Below, in pieces: positions 46,614 through 56,962 of a DNA stretch of 64,000 nucleotides; position 1 is the stretch's first letter, and each line of letters opens with the position of its first letter. The position numbers and the translations under genes were made by a program. The notes beneath the pieces were generated by a model. The model ran no database searches and was not told where the DNA came from. It saw nothing but the letters and a program-made list of their open reading frames with translations. This DNA comes from Pandoraea aquatica (GTDB taxonomy: Bacteria; Pseudomonadota; Gammaproteobacteria; Burkholderiales; Burkholderiaceae): NCBI RefSeq assembly GCF_902459565.1, contig NZ_CABPSN010000001.1, positions 1,054,001 through 1,118,000 of the forward strand, read 5' to 3'.

Positions 46614-49455
46614 GTTGTTTCGTCACGTTTGCGTCTGGAGCGTCAGCGGCAGGTTCCACATCGCCGATCGGGTCGGCAGATAACGCCGAATCGCCGGACT
46701 CGGCCACGCCGTCCTCGATCCCCTCAACGACGTCGGGTGCCACCGGCGACGTTTCTACCGGCAGGGTAAAGATGAAGCGCGCCCCATGGCCTTCGGGGAC
46801 ATTGGTAGCATGAATTTTACCGCCGTGCGCTTCCACAATGGCGCGGCAGATCGCCAGCCCCAGACCGATGCCGGGCTTGGCCGACTCCTTCTCGCCGCGC
46901 ATGAACTTCTCGAAGATGCGGCCTTCCGTGCCCGGCGACAAACCGGGACCGTCATCGCTCACGCTCACTTCGACTTCCTCACCGACGACGCGCGCGGCAA
47001 TCTCGATATGCGAGCCCGCAGGCGAATACTTCGCGGCGTTCTCCAGCAAGTTGGCAAAGAGGCGCTCCAGCAATACAGCATCGAAACGCAGTAACGGCAG
47101 ATCGGCAGGCAAGCGCGTTGTCACTTCGTGATCGGCGAGCACACGACGGCAAGCGCGCAGAGACGTGCCGACCACTTCCTCCAACATCTGCCACTGACGA
47201 TTGAGTTGAACGCCGCCCCCTTCGAGCTTCGCCATGTCGAGCAGATTGGTCACGAGCCCCGTCATGCGCTGCGCCTCCTCATGAATGGCGTCGACGAGAT
47301 CGATACGCAGCGGCCCGGGCGTCTGCGCATTACGACTGAGCATGCTCGCGAATCCGACGATGGACGTGAGCGGTGTGCGCAAGTCGTGCGAGATGGCCGA
47401 AAGTAGCGAATTGCGCAGGCGCTCCGACTCCATCGTGACCAGTGCGTCCTGTGCGATTTCGACGTAATGCACACGCTCCAGCGCCAGTGCGATTTGCGCG
47501 GCAAACGTATCGAGCAGACGTTGCTGTTCGGGCGTGCCGATCGCGCCGCGGCCCGACTCGGGGGCGACGACCAGCACACCGCGCGTGCGCATCGGTGCGC
47601 GCAGCGGCAGGTAGTAGGCGTCCGATCCGGGCAACGTATTCGTTCCCCGCCCGGCGGCCTGCTGACGGTCGTACACCCATTGCGCGACGTCCGTATCGAT
47701 GTGCGCAGGCATCGTCTCTTCGCGGGCATTCTCCACCGGCTGACGCACACTGCTCTGACTGTCCGGCAGTAACAACGCCACGCGCGCCTGAAACACTTCA
47801 CGCACGTGACGCGAGCCGATTTCCACGATCTGCGGCGTGGTGAGCGCCGCCGCAAGTTCGCGCGCCATCGCATACACCGCCCCAGTGCGCCGCTCCCGCC
47901 AGGTGGCGAGACGCGCCTGAAAGCGCAAGCTCGTCGTCAGGTGGCTGATGACCAGCGCGACGGTCAGCATGACGGCAAACGTCAGCAAGTACTGCGTGTC
48001 GGAGACCGACAGCGACATCTTCGGCGGCACGAAGAAGAAATCGAACGCTACCACCGACAGGAACGATGCTAGCACCCCCGGCCCGCGCCCCAGCCGCATC
48101 GCCGCAATGATCACACCGAGCAGATACAGCATGGCGATGTTGGCGAGATCGAGGAACGATGTCAGTTCCGCCGCCGCCAGCGACACCGCGCCGCAGATAC
48201 CGACGGCCCACGCATACGCCCGCCACGGGCCACCGACGAGCCCCAGTTCCGGTGCCGACTCGAACCAGTCGCGCCAGTCGCCGCGCACCACCCGGTTCTC
48301 GGCCGACCGGTCGCCAGCCGCCGGCCCGATCAGCACCACATCGACCCCGCGTGCGTGACGCAGCAATTGTTCATGTAACGGCGTGTGCGCCGTCCACCAG
48401 CGCCGCGCACCACTTGCCCCGACCACCAGCTTCGAGACGTTGCGCATCTGCGCGTAGGCCAGCAACGTCGTCGCCGCTTCCGCCCCATCGAGCGTGAGTG
48501 TTTCAGCGCCCAGTTCGTGCGCCAGTTTGAGCGTGGCATAGACGCTTTCGCGACGCGCCGTCGCCTGCCGCAAAATCGCCGGTGTTTCCACATGGACCGC
48601 CAGCCAGTCGGCGCGCAGACTCGCCGCCAGCCGCGCGGCGGCACGCACCAGCGCCACGCCCTCCGGCCCCGGCCCGATCGCCACGAGCAAACGCTCGCGC
48701 GCCTGCCAGACCTGACTGATCGACTGGTCCGCACGGTATTCGCGCATCTGCGCATCCACGCGGTCGGCCGTGCGACGCAACGCCAGTTCGCGCAGGGCGA
48801 TCAGGTTGCCTTTGCGGAAGAAGTTGCGCACAGCGCGCTCAGCCTGCGCAGCCATGTACACCTTGCCCTCGCGCATGCGTTCGAGCAGTTCGTCGGGCGG
48901 CAGATCGACCAGCTTCACTTCGTCCGCCAGATCGAACACGCGGTCGGGAATCGTCTCCCATACGCGGATGCCGGTAATCTGGCCGACCACGTCGTTAAGC
49001 CGTTCGAGGTGCTGCACATTGAGCGTGGTGTAGACGTCGATGCCTGCGTCGAGCAGTTCGTGCACGTCCTGCCAGCGCTTGAGGTGTCGCTCGCCCGCCA
49101 CGTTGGCATGCGCGAGTTCGTCGACGAGTGCGACGGCTGGCTTACGGGCAAGCATGCCGTCGAGATCGAACTCGCGCAGCACCCGGCCGCGATACTCGAC
49201 TGTCTTCTGCGGCAGGACTTCCAGCCCTTCGAGCATGCGCGCCGTTTCTTCACGGCCATGCGTCTCCAGCACACCAACGACCACGTCGGTGCCCTCATCG
49301 CTGAGCTTGCGGGCGGCTTGCAGCATCGCAAACGTTTTGCCCACACCAGCGGATGCGCCGAAGAATATCTTCAGACGGCCGCGCTGCTCGCGCGCTTCGT
49401 CGCGTTGCAGCTTGCCAAGCAATTCGTCGGGATCGGGGCGTTCCATGCCAGCCAT
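46606..49455 (-). CDS. kdpD: KdpD sensor histidine kinase
   Basis: A 949-residue sensor. The N-terminal KdpD domain has Walker A GASAGVGKT (residues 33-41) and a segment ELAHANVAGERHLKRWQDVHELL. A Usp-like domain follows, then four membrane helices around residues 400-500, a GAF-like region, the H-box SAISHDLRTPLTSIVGFA and the ATP-binding domain ending GIGLGLAICRAIVEAHGG. The acidic C-terminal tail of about 50 residues is longer than in E. coli KdpD (894 residues). It lies downstream of kdpC and overlaps kdpE. Confidence 0.96.
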   Translation of the reverse strand: MAGMERPDPDELLGKLQRDEAREQRGRLKIFFGASAGVGKTFAMLQAARKLSDEGTDVVVGVLETHGREETARMLEGLEVLPQKTVEYRGRVLREFDLDGMLARKPAVALVDELAHANVAGERHLKRWQDVHELLDAGIDVYTTLNVQHLERLNDVVGQITGIRVWETIPDRVFDLADEVKLVDLPPDELLERMREGKVYMAAQAERAVRNFFRKGNLIALRELALRRTADRVDAQMREYRADQSISQVWQARERLLVAIGPGPEGVALVRAAARLAASLRADWLAVHVETPAILRQATARRESVYATLKLAHELGAETLTLDGAEAATTLLAYAQMRNVSKLVVGASGARRWWTAHTPLHEQLLRHARGVDVVLIGPAAGDRSAENRVVRGDWRDWFESAPELGLVGGPWRAYAWAVGICGAVSLAAAELTSFLDLANIAMLYLLGVIIAAMRLGRGPGVLASFLSVVAFDFFFVPPKMSLSVSDTQYLLTFAVMLTVALVISHLTTSLRFQARLATWRERRTGAVYAMARELAAALTTPQIVEIGSRHVREVFQARVALLLPDSQSSVRQPVENAREETMPAHIDTDVAQWVYDRQQAAGRGTNTLPGSDAYYLPLRAPMRTRGVLVVAPESGRGAIGTPEQQRLLDTFAAQIALALERVHYVEIAQDALVTMESERLRNSLLSAISHDLRTPLTSIVGFASMLSRNAQTPGPLRIDLVDAIHEEAQRMTGLVTNLLDMAKLEGGGVQLNRQWQMLEEVVGTSLRACRRVLADHEVTTRLPADLPLLRFDAVLLERLFANLLENAAKYSPAGSHIEIAARVVGEEVEVSVSDDGPGLSPGTEGRIFEKFMRGEKESAKPGIGLGLAICRAIVEAHGGKIHATNVPEGHGARFIFTLPVETSPVAPDVVEGIEDGVAESGDSALSADPIGDVEPAADAPDANVTKQHE

Positions 49456-49647
49456 CGGGTCAGTCCAATATGAAAACGCGAGCCAAGCCGCCCAATATGA
49501 CCCTCGGGCGACAAAACGTCATCGGTTGCCCGATGAAGAAAAAAACGCGGCACGCGCAGGGCGTGCCGCCAATCTACCGCAGGCCGACAGGCAAAACCAG
49601 CCATTCCCGGCCATTCGCCCGCCTAGCACCGCCTGCGGCTGCGCCTT

Positions 49648-50232
49648 TCAGACAGCGCCGCGTGCCAACCCGTCCAATGCCAGGTTGAGCTTCAGAACAT
49701 TCACCCGGGGTTCTCCGAAAATTCCCCACTGACGGCCTTGTGTGTTGCGTGCGATCAGATCGCGCACCACGTCCGGCGTCAGCCCACGGGCCTTAGCCAC
49801 GCGCGTGACCTGATAGTCGGCGGCCGCCGGGCTGATTTCCGGGTCGAGCCCGCTGCCCGACGCCGTCACCAGATCGGCAGGCACCGGCAGTTGAGCGCTC
49901 GGGTCGGCGTCACGCAGCGCGGCGATACGGGCCTTCACGGCATCCGTCAGCGACGGGTTGAGCGGACCGAAGTTCGTCCCCCCCGACGCCGTAGCGTTGT
50001 TCGGATTCGGCGAGGTGGCCGACAGACGGCCCCAGAAGTACTTCGGTTCGTCGAAGTTCTGACCGATCAGCGACGAGCCGACGGCTTTGCCGTCCTTGTA
50101 GATCAGGCTGCCGGCCGCTTCGCGCGAGAACGCTGCGCGGCCAATGCCGGTCACGACCAGCGGATACACCAGCCCCGTGATGACCGAGAGCACGACAAAC
50201 AGGCTCAGCATCGGGCGCAAGAGGGTTTTCAT
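49648..50232 (-). CDS. kdpC: K+-transporting ATPase subunit C
   Basis: A 194-residue subunit with one N-terminal membrane helix ([20 protein letters not shown]) and a periplasmic domain. [20 protein letters not shown] and [26 protein letters not shown] are family motifs. It stabilises KdpB and increases affinity for ATP. It follows kdpB after a 79-base gap and precedes kdpD after 192 bases. Confidence 0.96.
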   Translation of the reverse strand: MKTLLRPMLSLFVVLSVITGLVYPLVVTGIGRAAFSREAAGSLIYKDGKAVGSSLIGQNFDEPKYFWGRLSATSPNPNNATASGGTNFGPLNPSLTDAVKARIAALRDADPSAQLPVPADLVTASGSGLDPEISPAAADYQVTRVAKARGLTPDVVRDLIARNTQGRQWGIFGEPRVNVLKLNLALDGLARGAV

Positions 50233-50311
50233 GACGTCTGTTCCTTAGAGTTTCAGCAATGTGGCCCGGGCGCACGGCAATCGCTGCCACCGCGCCCGGA
50301 AGCCGTCGCGA

Positions 50312-52438
50312 TCAGGCCCAGCCCATCGCGGCGATGATCATGTCGATGACCTTGATACCGACAAACGGCACCAGAATCCCGCCCAGACCGTAGACGAAGA
50401 GGTTGCGGCGCAGCAGCGTCGCGGCCCCCAGCGGGCGATACTTCACGCCCTTCAATGCCAGCGGAATCAGCACCACGATGATCAGCGCGTTGAAGATCAC
50501 CGCCGACAGGATGGCCGACGAGGGGCTTGCGAGACGCATCACGTTCAGCGCATCGAGTTGCGGATACGTGGTGGCGAACGCGGCCGGAATGATCGCGAAG
50601 TACTTCGCCACGTCGTTCGCAATCGAGAACGTGGTGAGGCTGCCGCGCGTCATCAGCATCTGCTTGCCGATCTCGACGATCTCGATCAACTTGGTCGGGT
50701 TCGAATCGAGGTCGACCATGTTGCCCGCTTCCTTCGCGGCCTGCGTGCCCGAGTTCATCGCCACTGCCACGTCGGCCTGTGCGAGCGCCGGGGCGTCGTT
50801 GGTGCCGTCGCCCGTCATCGCCACGAGCTTGCCTTCGGCCTGATACTTGCGAATCGTGGCGAGCTTCTCTTCCGGCGTCGCTTCCGCGAGGAAGTCGTCC
50901 ACCCCAGCCTCTGCGGCGATTGCGGCAGCCGTCAGACGGTTGTCGCCCGTGACCATCAGCGTGGTGATCCCCATCTGACGCAGCTCGGCGAATCGCTCCT
51001 TGATGCCGCCCTTGACCACGTCCTTCAGCTCGATCACACCCAGCGCGCGCGCACCGTTCGCGTCTTGTTCGGCCACCACCAGCGGCGTGCTGCCACGGCG
51101 TGCGATCTCATCGACCGACGTCGCAAGCGCCACCGGCCACACGCCACCGGCCGACTCCACATAACGTTTGACGGCTTCGGCTGCGCCCTTGCGAATCTGC
51201 TTGTCGGTCAGATCCACACCGCTCATGCGCGTTTGCGCCGTGAACGGAATGAACAGCGCGTTCAGACCGCTCATCTCACGCTCGCGCAGATTGAAGCGTT
51301 GCTTCGCGAGCACCGCGATACTGCGGCCTTCCGGCGTTTCGTCGGCCAACGACGCGAGTTGCGCGGCGTCGGCCAGCGTGCGCTCATCCACGCCCGGTGC
51401 GGGCACGAACTGCGACGCCTGACGATTGCCCAGCGTGATCGTGCCGGTCTTGTCGAGCAGCAGCACGTCCACGTCGCCCGCAGCTTCCACTGCGCGGCCC
51501 GACGTTGCGATCACATTGGCCTGCATCATGCGGCTCATGCCCGCCACACCGATGGCCGACAGCAGGCCGCCGATGGTTGTCGGAATCAGGCACACCAGCA
51601 GCGCGACGAGCACCGTGATCGTGACCGGATTGCCGGCATGCGTGACGAACACGCTATAGATCGAGTACGGCAGCAATGTGGCCGTGGCGAGCAACAGCAC
51701 CAGCGTGAGCGCGACGAGCAAAATCGTGAGGGCGATTTCGTTCGGCGTCTTCTGACGCTTCGCGCCTTCCACCATCGCGATCATGCGGTCGAGAAACGCT
51801 TCGCCCGGATTGACGGTCACCTTCATGATGATCCAGTCCGAGAGCACACGCGTGCCGCCGGTCACGGCCGAGAAGTCGCCACCGGACTCGCGAATCACCG
51901 GTGCCGACTCGCCCGTGATGGCAGATTCGTCGACCGACGCCACGCCTTCCACGACTTCGCCGTCGGCCGGAATGACATCGCCCGATTCGACCAGCACAAA
52001 GTCGCCACGACGCAGGCTGGCACTGTCGATCACCAGACACTCGGCGTCGCGACGTGCCGAGCGCAACTGCTTGGCCGGCACGTTCTTCTTGGCCTGACGC
52101 AGCGAAGCGGCCTGCGCCTTGCTGCGACCTTCGGCCAGTGCTTCGGCAAAGTTCGCGAAGAGCACCGTGAACCACAGCCACAGCGTGATCGCGAGGATGA
52201 AGGGCGCGCTCGCCTCGGCGTGGCCTGCCACGGCCATGCCGAACAGCACGGTCGTGAGCAGACTGCCGACGTACACCACGAACATCACCGGGTTTTTGGC
52301 CTGCGTGAGCGGGTGCAGCTTGCGGAACGAGTCCACGATGGCCGGCTTGACGATGGCGGGGTCGAACATCGACTTGGTCGCCGATGTATGCCCTTCGCCC
52401 GTCTGCCGGATGGCGGTGTTACCTGAGGGTTGATTCAT
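50312..52438 (-). CDS. kdpB: K+-transporting P-type ATPase subunit B
   Basis: A 708-residue P-type ATPase subunit. The phosphorylated Asp329 is in [10 protein letters not shown], the actuator motif TGES is at residues 175-178, and [13 protein letters not shown] plus [16 protein letters not shown] are the hinge motifs. It hydrolyses ATP to drive K+ through KdpA. It lies 28 bases downstream of kdpA. Confidence 0.97.
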   Translation of the reverse strand: MNQPSGNTAIRQTGEGHTSATKSMFDPAIVKPAIVDSFRKLHPLTQAKNPVMFVVYVGSLLTTVLFGMAVAGHAEASAPFILAITLWLWFTVLFANFAEALAEGRSKAQAASLRQAKKNVPAKQLRSARRDAECLVIDSASLRRGDFVLVESGDVIPADGEVVEGVASVDESAITGESAPVIRESGGDFSAVTGGTRVLSDWIIMKVTVNPGEAFLDRMIAMVEGAKRQKTPNEIALTILLVALTLVLLLATATLLPYSIYSVFVTHAGNPVTITVLVALLVCLIPTTIGGLLSAIGVAGMSRMMQANVIATSGRAVEAAGDVDVLLLDKTGTITLGNRQASQFVPAPGVDERTLADAAQLASLADETPEGRSIAVLAKQRFNLREREMSGLNALFIPFTAQTRMSGVDLTDKQIRKGAAEAVKRYVESAGGVWPVALATSVDEIARRGSTPLVVAEQDANGARALGVIELKDVVKGGIKERFAELRQMGITTLMVTGDNRLTAAAIAAEAGVDDFLAEATPEEKLATIRKYQAEGKLVAMTGDGTNDAPALAQADVAVAMNSGTQAAKEAGNMVDLDSNPTKLIEIVEIGKQMLMTRGSLTTFSIANDVAKYFAIIPAAFATTYPQLDALNVMRLASPSSAILSAVIFNALIIVVLIPLALKGVKYRPLGAATLLRRNLFVYGLGGILVPFVGIKVIDMIIAAMGWA

Positions 52439-52466
52439 GAGAGCCTCGAATGCCTCATTTCATTAT

Positions 52467-54272
52467 TCAATGCGCACCGATCATCGCCAGATGTTCGGCG
52501 ACCGGACCGAGTGCAAGCGCCGGTACGTAGGTGAGCGCGCCCACCAGCAGCACCGTGCCGAGCAGCAGCACGACAAACAGCGGACCATGCGTGGGCAACG
52601 TGCCCGACGTCGCGGCGATTCGCTTCTTGCGCGCCAGCGCACCGGCAATCGCCAGGACCGGCACGATCACCCAGAAGCGACCGAACCACATCGCGATACC
52701 CAGCGTCGTGTTGTAGAACGGCGTGTTTGCCGACAGACCCGCAAATGCGCTGCCGTTGTTGTTCGCGGCCGAGCTGTAGGCGTAGAGAATTTCCGAGAAG
52801 CCGTGTGTTCCGGGGTTCAGCACGCCCGCCTGACCGGCTGCGACGAGCACTGCAAGCGCAGTGCCGAGCAGTACCAGCAGCGGCGTCATCAGCACGGCCA
52901 CGGCCACCATCTTCATCTCGTACGCTTCGATCTTCTTGCCCAGATATTCCGGCGTCCGGCCGATCATCAGCCCCGCCACGAACACCGCGAGCATCGCGAA
53001 GACGAGCATGCCGTACAGGCCCGACCCGACACCGCCGAAGATCACTTCGCCCAACTGCATCAGCAACATCGGCACCATGCCGCCGAGCGGCGTGAGCGAG
53101 TCGTGCATGGCGTTGACGGCACCGCACGATGCAGCCGTCGTGACCGTCGCGAAGATGCCCGACGAGACGATGCCGAAGCGCGTTTCCTTGCCTTCCATGT
53201 TGCCGCCCGACTGCGTGGCACTGACCTGCTGGTCGACGCCGAGCGTGGTAAGGATCGGATTGCCTGCCTGTTCTGCCGACACCGTCGCCACCGCCGCAAT
53301 CGAGAACGCAATCGTCATGGCCGCCAGAATCGCGATGCCCTGACGACGGTCGCCGACCATGCGTCCGAACGTGTGGCACAGCGCCGCCGGGATCAGGAAG
53401 ATCGCCAGGATTTGCAGGAAGTTCGACAGCGGCGTCGGGTTCTCGTACGGATGCGCCGAGTTCGCGTTGAAGAAGCCGCCACCGTTCGTGCCGAGCATCT
53501 TGATCGCTTCTTGCGAGGCGACCGGACCCATGGCGAGCGTTTGCGTCTGCGTCTGCGCGGGCGTCGTGACCGGCTTGCCGGCGGCGTCCATCTTCGGCTG
53601 ACCGTCCGGGCCGAGGACCGGATTGTCGTAGTGCGTGACTTGCAGCGTGGTCACGTCCTTATAGGCGTCGAAGTTCTGAATCACGCCCTGGCTCATGAAC
53701 GCAGCGGCAAGCACCACTGACAGCGGCACCAGAACATAGAGCGTGATACGGGTCATGTCGACCCAGAAGTTGCCGATCGTCTGCGCCGTGTGACGGGCGA
53801 AGCCGCGAATGAGCGCGACCACGACTGCGATACCGGTAGCGGCCGACAGGAAGTTCTGCACGGCCAGACCGAGCATCTGTGTCAGATAGCTCATCGTCGA
53901 TTCACCGGCATAGCCCTGCCAGTTCGTGTTGGCCACGAAGCTGACGGCCGTGTTCATCGACGAGTCCGGCGTCACGTTACCGAACGCCTGCGGGTTCAGC
54001 GGCAGCCAGACTTGCCAGCGTTGCAGCGCGTAGACGGCGAAAGCGCCCACGGCGTTGAAGCCGATCAGCGCGAACGCATAGGTGCGCCAGTGCATCTCCT
54101 GTTCCGGACGCACGCCACACAGGCGATAGAGACCCCGTTCGAGAGGCGCGAACCAGCGGTTCACGCGGGATTCACCGGCGAGCACGTCGGCCATGAAACG
54201 GCCGAGCGGGCGCGCCAGCACCAATAGCACGACGAGGAAAACGCCGAGCTGGATCCAGGCATTGAGTGTCAT
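52467..54272 (-). CDS. kdpA: K+-transporting ATPase subunit A
   Basis: A 601-residue channel-like subunit that selects K+. The opening [20 protein letters not shown] and the repeated filter loops ([68 protein letters not shown]) are all present. The start at 54272 overlaps the kdpF stop codon (ATGA), and GGAGGACCTAGC stands before it. A longer frame to 54347 is rejected as it would read through kdpF in another frame. Confidence 0.97.
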   Translation of the reverse strand: MTLNAWIQLGVFLVVLLVLARPLGRFMADVLAGESRVNRWFAPLERGLYRLCGVRPEQEMHWRTYAFALIGFNAVGAFAVYALQRWQVWLPLNPQAFGNVTPDSSMNTAVSFVANTNWQGYAGESTMSYLTQMLGLAVQNFLSAATGIAVVVALIRGFARHTAQTIGNFWVDMTRITLYVLVPLSVVLAAAFMSQGVIQNFDAYKDVTTLQVTHYDNPVLGPDGQPKMDAAGKPVTTPAQTQTQTLAMGPVASQEAIKMLGTNGGGFFNANSAHPYENPTPLSNFLQILAIFLIPAALCHTFGRMVGDRRQGIAILAAMTIAFSIAAVATVSAEQAGNPILTTLGVDQQVSATQSGGNMEGKETRFGIVSSGIFATVTTAASCGAVNAMHDSLTPLGGMVPMLLMQLGEVIFGGVGSGLYGMLVFAMLAVFVAGLMIGRTPEYLGKKIEAYEMKMVAVAVLMTPLLVLLGTALAVLVAAGQAGVLNPGTHGFSEILYAYSSAANNNGSAFAGLSANTPFYNTTLGIAMWFGRFWVIVPVLAIAGALARKKRIAATSGTLPTHGPLFVVLLLGTVLLVGALTYVPALALGPVAEHLAMIGAH

Positions 54273-54361
54273 GCTAGGTCCTCCGGCTTGAACAGCGCGT
54301 AGACGAGATAAGCGAGCAGCGCGAGCGTGAGTCCGCCGCTCAGCCAATACATGGCTGTCAT
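54269..54361 (-). CDS. kdpF: K+-transporting ATPase subunit F
   Basis: A 30-residue membrane peptide read on the minus strand, starting [20 protein letters not shown] and ending with a charged tail (KPEDLA). This is the usual form of KdpF, which stabilises the KdpABC complex. Its stop codon overlaps the kdpA start codon by four bases (ATGA), and its own ATG overlaps the stop of another 30-codon frame upstream in the same way. Confidence 0.9.
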   Translation of the reverse strand: MTAMYWLSGGLTLALLAYLVYALFKPEDLA

Positions 54362-54450
54362 TGCTGCCCCCCTACCGACGCGCAAAACGCGACAAAGCCG
54401 ACGGTCGTGGCAACGAACACCACGATCACGCCGAGATATAACCAGTCCAT
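54358..54450 (-). CDS. 30-codon membrane-peptide ORF ahead of kdpF
   Basis: A short ORF read on the minus strand, beginning [20 protein letters not shown] and ending FCASVGGQQ. About 20 residues form one hydrophobic segment. AGGGAG stands six to seven bases before the ATG, and its stop codon overlaps the kdpF start codon (ATGA), the same coupling as between kdpF and kdpA. This suggests a genuine first cistron of the operon. I do not know a named family; it could be a second small subunit or a leader that couples translation. Confidence 0.6.
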   Translation of the reverse strand: MDWLYLGVIVVFVATTVGFVAFCASVGGQQ

Positions 54451-54545
54451 GACAACTCCCTATCGTGTGGCGGCTGGCACGCCACGGGCGCGACGCACCC
54501 TCGCATGCGCATGCCAGCCGTGCCCTGAACGATACGTAGGGGCGC

Positions 54546-54614
54546 GTAAAGACGGGGACAAAAGGGGTAAAGGGGGTGTAAACAACGTGTAAACACAGGC
54601 CCGAAATGTGTAAA
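54546..54614 (-). promoter_or_regulatory. five phased TTTAC boxes, probable KdpE-binding region
   Basis: Read on the plus strand, GTAAA occurs at 54546, 54567, 54578, 54589 and 54610; intervals are 21, 11, 11 and 21 bases. Three of the five extend to GTGTAAAC, i.e. TTTACAC on the kdp strand. The E. coli KdpE site has TTTATAC and TTTACAC 11 bases apart, a close match. It lies 95 to 165 bases upstream of the first cistron. Confidence 0.65.
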
Positions 54615-54618
54615 CGAC

Positions 54619-54650
54619 GAAGCCCGCCGATATCGCTATCGGCGGGCTTC
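54619..54650. terminator. long perfect hairpin between the binding-protein gene and kdp
   Basis: GAAGCCCGCCGATA (54619-54632) and TATCGGCGGGCTTC (54637-54650) form a 14-bp perfect stem with loop TCGC. It follows the stop codon of the adjacent binding-protein gene, but no strong T-tract follows on either strand. Confidence 0.55.
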
Positions 54651-54708
54651 GGGGCCTTGCTGGCTAAGGCGCAGCGGGTAATTGCCCCGCAGCGGCCTCA
54701 GAGGGCGC

Positions 54709-55680
54709 TCACTCGGTCACTTGCGAGCCTTTGCGCCAGACTTCCACGACTTCCTTGCTCGGTTCGAGGTTCAGGTTGACGTTGCGCGGCGGAATCGGTT
54801 GTTGGAACCACTTGCGCTGAATCCGGCGGATGTCGCCCGAGCTATACACGTGGGCCAGCGTCGTATCGACGAACCGTTTGAACTGCAGATCGTCACGCGG
54901 CAGCATCAGCGCGTTGAGTTCCGTCTCCAGCGGGGCACCGACAATCGCGAACGACTCCGGATCGCGGGCATTCGCGCGGAAGCCGGCGAGCAGCACGTCG
55001 TCCAGCGCAAATGCCTTGGCGCGACCGGTTTCGAGCGTCACCATCGATTCGCCGTGGTCGCGCGCCGGAATCACGCGGTAGCCGATCTTCTCGGCCTGCA
55101 TGCGCGCCAGACGCTCACCGGTCGAACCGGCCGACGCCACGAGGTTCTGCCCCTTCAGGTCGTCCAGCCCGTGAATGTTGTCCTTCTTGTTGACCAGAAG
55201 ACGCACTTCGGAGACGTAGTACGGATTGCTGAAACCGACTTGCTCAGCGCGCTCAGGGGTAATCGTGTTCGGGGCGCAATCGAGATCGACCGTGCCGTTC
55301 TTCACCAGCGGAATACGGTTCTGCGGCGTGATGGACATTTCACGCACGCGCAGGTTCGGCAGATTGAGCGCCGTCTTGACGGCGTCCACCACCGCATAGC
55401 ACAGGTCCATCGTGTAGCCGACAGGCTTGCCCTTGTCGTTCACGTACGAGAACGGGATAGCCGCTTCGCGATACCCCAGCGTGATGACGCCGGTATCGCG
55501 GATCTTCTTGAGGGTGCCGGTCAGATCACCGTTGACCTTCGGCAGCGCGACGACCGCGTCGGCCTTGGCGGGCGCGGCCATCGCCGTCGAAATACCCGTC
55601 TGGGCGGCGAACCACACGGACAGACCGAGCGCGACGCGTCCGGCGGCGATTTTCCAATTCACTTTCTTGAAACCGTTCAC
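54709..55680 (-). CDS. Amino-acid ABC transporter binding protein, GltI type
   Basis: A 323-residue periplasmic binding protein. A signal peptide of about 35 residues (cleavage near AMA-AP) is followed by ITLGYREAAIPFSYVNDKGKPVGYTMDLC, SITPQNRIPLVKNGTVDLDCAPNT and DDVLLAGFRANARD, typical of glutamate/aspartate-binding proteins. No permease or ATPase genes are adjacent. A related gene follows at 55776-56870, so the two form a paralogous pair. The arginine and acidic residues for carboxylate binding are present. Confidence 0.88.
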   Translation of the reverse strand: MNGFKKVNWKIAAGRVALGLSVWFAAQTGISTAMAAPAKADAVVALPKVNGDLTGTLKKIRDTGVITLGYREAAIPFSYVNDKGKPVGYTMDLCYAVVDAVKTALNLPNLRVREMSITPQNRIPLVKNGTVDLDCAPNTITPERAEQVGFSNPYYVSEVRLLVNKKDNIHGLDDLKGQNLVASAGSTGERLARMQAEKIGYRVIPARDHGESMVTLETGRAKAFALDDVLLAGFRANARDPESFAIVGAPLETELNALMLPRDDLQFKRFVDTTLAHVYSSGDIRRIQRKWFQQPIPPRNVNLNLEPSKEVVEVWRKGSQVTE

Positions 55681-55775
55681 AGCAAATTCCTATCGGATTA
55701 ACAGCATGATAGGAAGTTACAGATTTGCGTCGCGCAGTGCAAAGAAACCTTTGTCATTAGCTTATGCGTGGACGG

Positions 55776-56870
55776 TCAACTGCCTGACGTCGAGGATTCC
55801 GGGGATGGGGCAGACGCCTCCTGCGCGTTATCGGGATGCCCGCCAGTCTCCCAGAGAGTCAAGGTTTCCGGCGACGGTTCGACCGCCAGCCGATGCCCGT
55901 AAGGCGGTATGGCGGCCTGAAACCATTGCTGCTGGAGCTGCGCCATTTCGCCGCTGCGAAAGATCGCCGCAAGGGCCGCGTCCACCCGCGCCTTGAACGC
56001 AGGGTCGTCCTTGGGCAAGACCAGCGCGTAAGACTCGGACTGCGTGGCGAGCGGCGCACCGACGATCCGGTACGCGTGCGGGGTCTTGCTCGTGGCGCGC
56101 AAGCCTTCGAGGAGCACATCGTCCAGCGCCAACGCCTGCGCACGACGCTCCCTCAGCATGCGAAACGCCTCGTCGTAGTCGCGCGCCATCAGAAGCTGGA
56201 ACCCTGCGCGGGCATGTTGTGCCCTCACAAGGCGCTCGGCCGTCGTCCCCTGCACGACCGCGAGGCGTAACCCTCGCAGATCGTCGATTGACGCGACGCC
56301 CGTGCCCTTCCTCACCATCAACCGGACGTTCGCCGCGTAATACGGCAAGCTGAAGGCCACCTGCTGCCCGCGTGACGTTGTGACCGTCGACGGCGCGCAG
56401 TCGATATCGATGGCGTCGCCCTTCACCAGCGGCCCGCGCATCTGTTCGATCACCCGTACCGGCGTGATGCGCAGTTCCGGCATCGCCATTTCCTGTTGCA
56501 GCGACGTCACGACCCGTTGGCAGAGCGCCCACGCCAGCCCCATCGGTTGATCGTTGGCGTCGACATAGGAGAACGGCACGGCGGTTTGCCGATAGCCGAG
56601 CAGAATGCGTCCGCGCTCGCGAATGCGCGCCGTCGTGGGCGTATCCGCGACGGCCCGCGTCTGAGCGAACGATGTGTCGGAAGGGAATGCCGGAGCCTGT
56701 GCGGGCGCAGCCACCGTGCTCAGGCGCGGCATGCCTGCCATGGGCGGCTCGGCGGCGAGCGTCGCATTGGGTAAAGCAAGCGCGACGACGGTGGAGAAGG
56801 TCACCAAGCCGACCGTGGTACGGCCAGACCGACGGCGAGGACACGCAGAGATGACGGACAGAAGGGACAT
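55776..56870 (-). CDS. Amino-acid ABC transporter binding protein, paralogue of the neighbouring gene
   Basis: A 364-residue secreted protein with a basic signal region and hydrophobic core (TVGLVTFSTVVALALPNATLA). The core repeats the pattern of the adjacent gene: ILLGYRQTAVPFSYVDANDQPMGLA, RGPLVKGDAIDIDCAPSTVTTSRG and DDVLLEGLRATSKTPH. It has an extra N-terminal extension after the signal peptide and a Ser/Pro-rich C-terminus. An ATG at 56903 would add 11 residues. As with its neighbour, no transporter partner is adjacent. Confidence 0.8.
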   Translation of the reverse strand: MSLLSVISACPRRRSGRTTVGLVTFSTVVALALPNATLAAEPPMAGMPRLSTVAAPAQAPAFPSDTSFAQTRAVADTPTTARIRERGRILLGYRQTAVPFSYVDANDQPMGLAWALCQRVVTSLQQEMAMPELRITPVRVIEQMRGPLVKGDAIDIDCAPSTVTTSRGQQVAFSLPYYAANVRLMVRKGTGVASIDDLRGLRLAVVQGTTAERLVRAQHARAGFQLLMARDYDEAFRMLRERRAQALALDDVLLEGLRATSKTPHAYRIVGAPLATQSESYALVLPKDDPAFKARVDAALAAIFRSGEMAQLQQQWFQAAIPPYGHRLAVEPSPETLTLWETGGHPDNAQEASAPSPESSTSGS

Positions 56871-56962
56871 AGTCGACGCGACGCCAAGAGGGAAAATGCC
56901 CACACCTTAGCGACGACCACCGGCGAAATGACCGGTGACGCCAGCCCTTTCGGATTATTCCC

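Noticed and set aside
50261-52426. 721-codon open frame opposite kdpB
   Set aside because: A mirror frame of a certain P-type ATPase gene, with His/Arg-rich composition.
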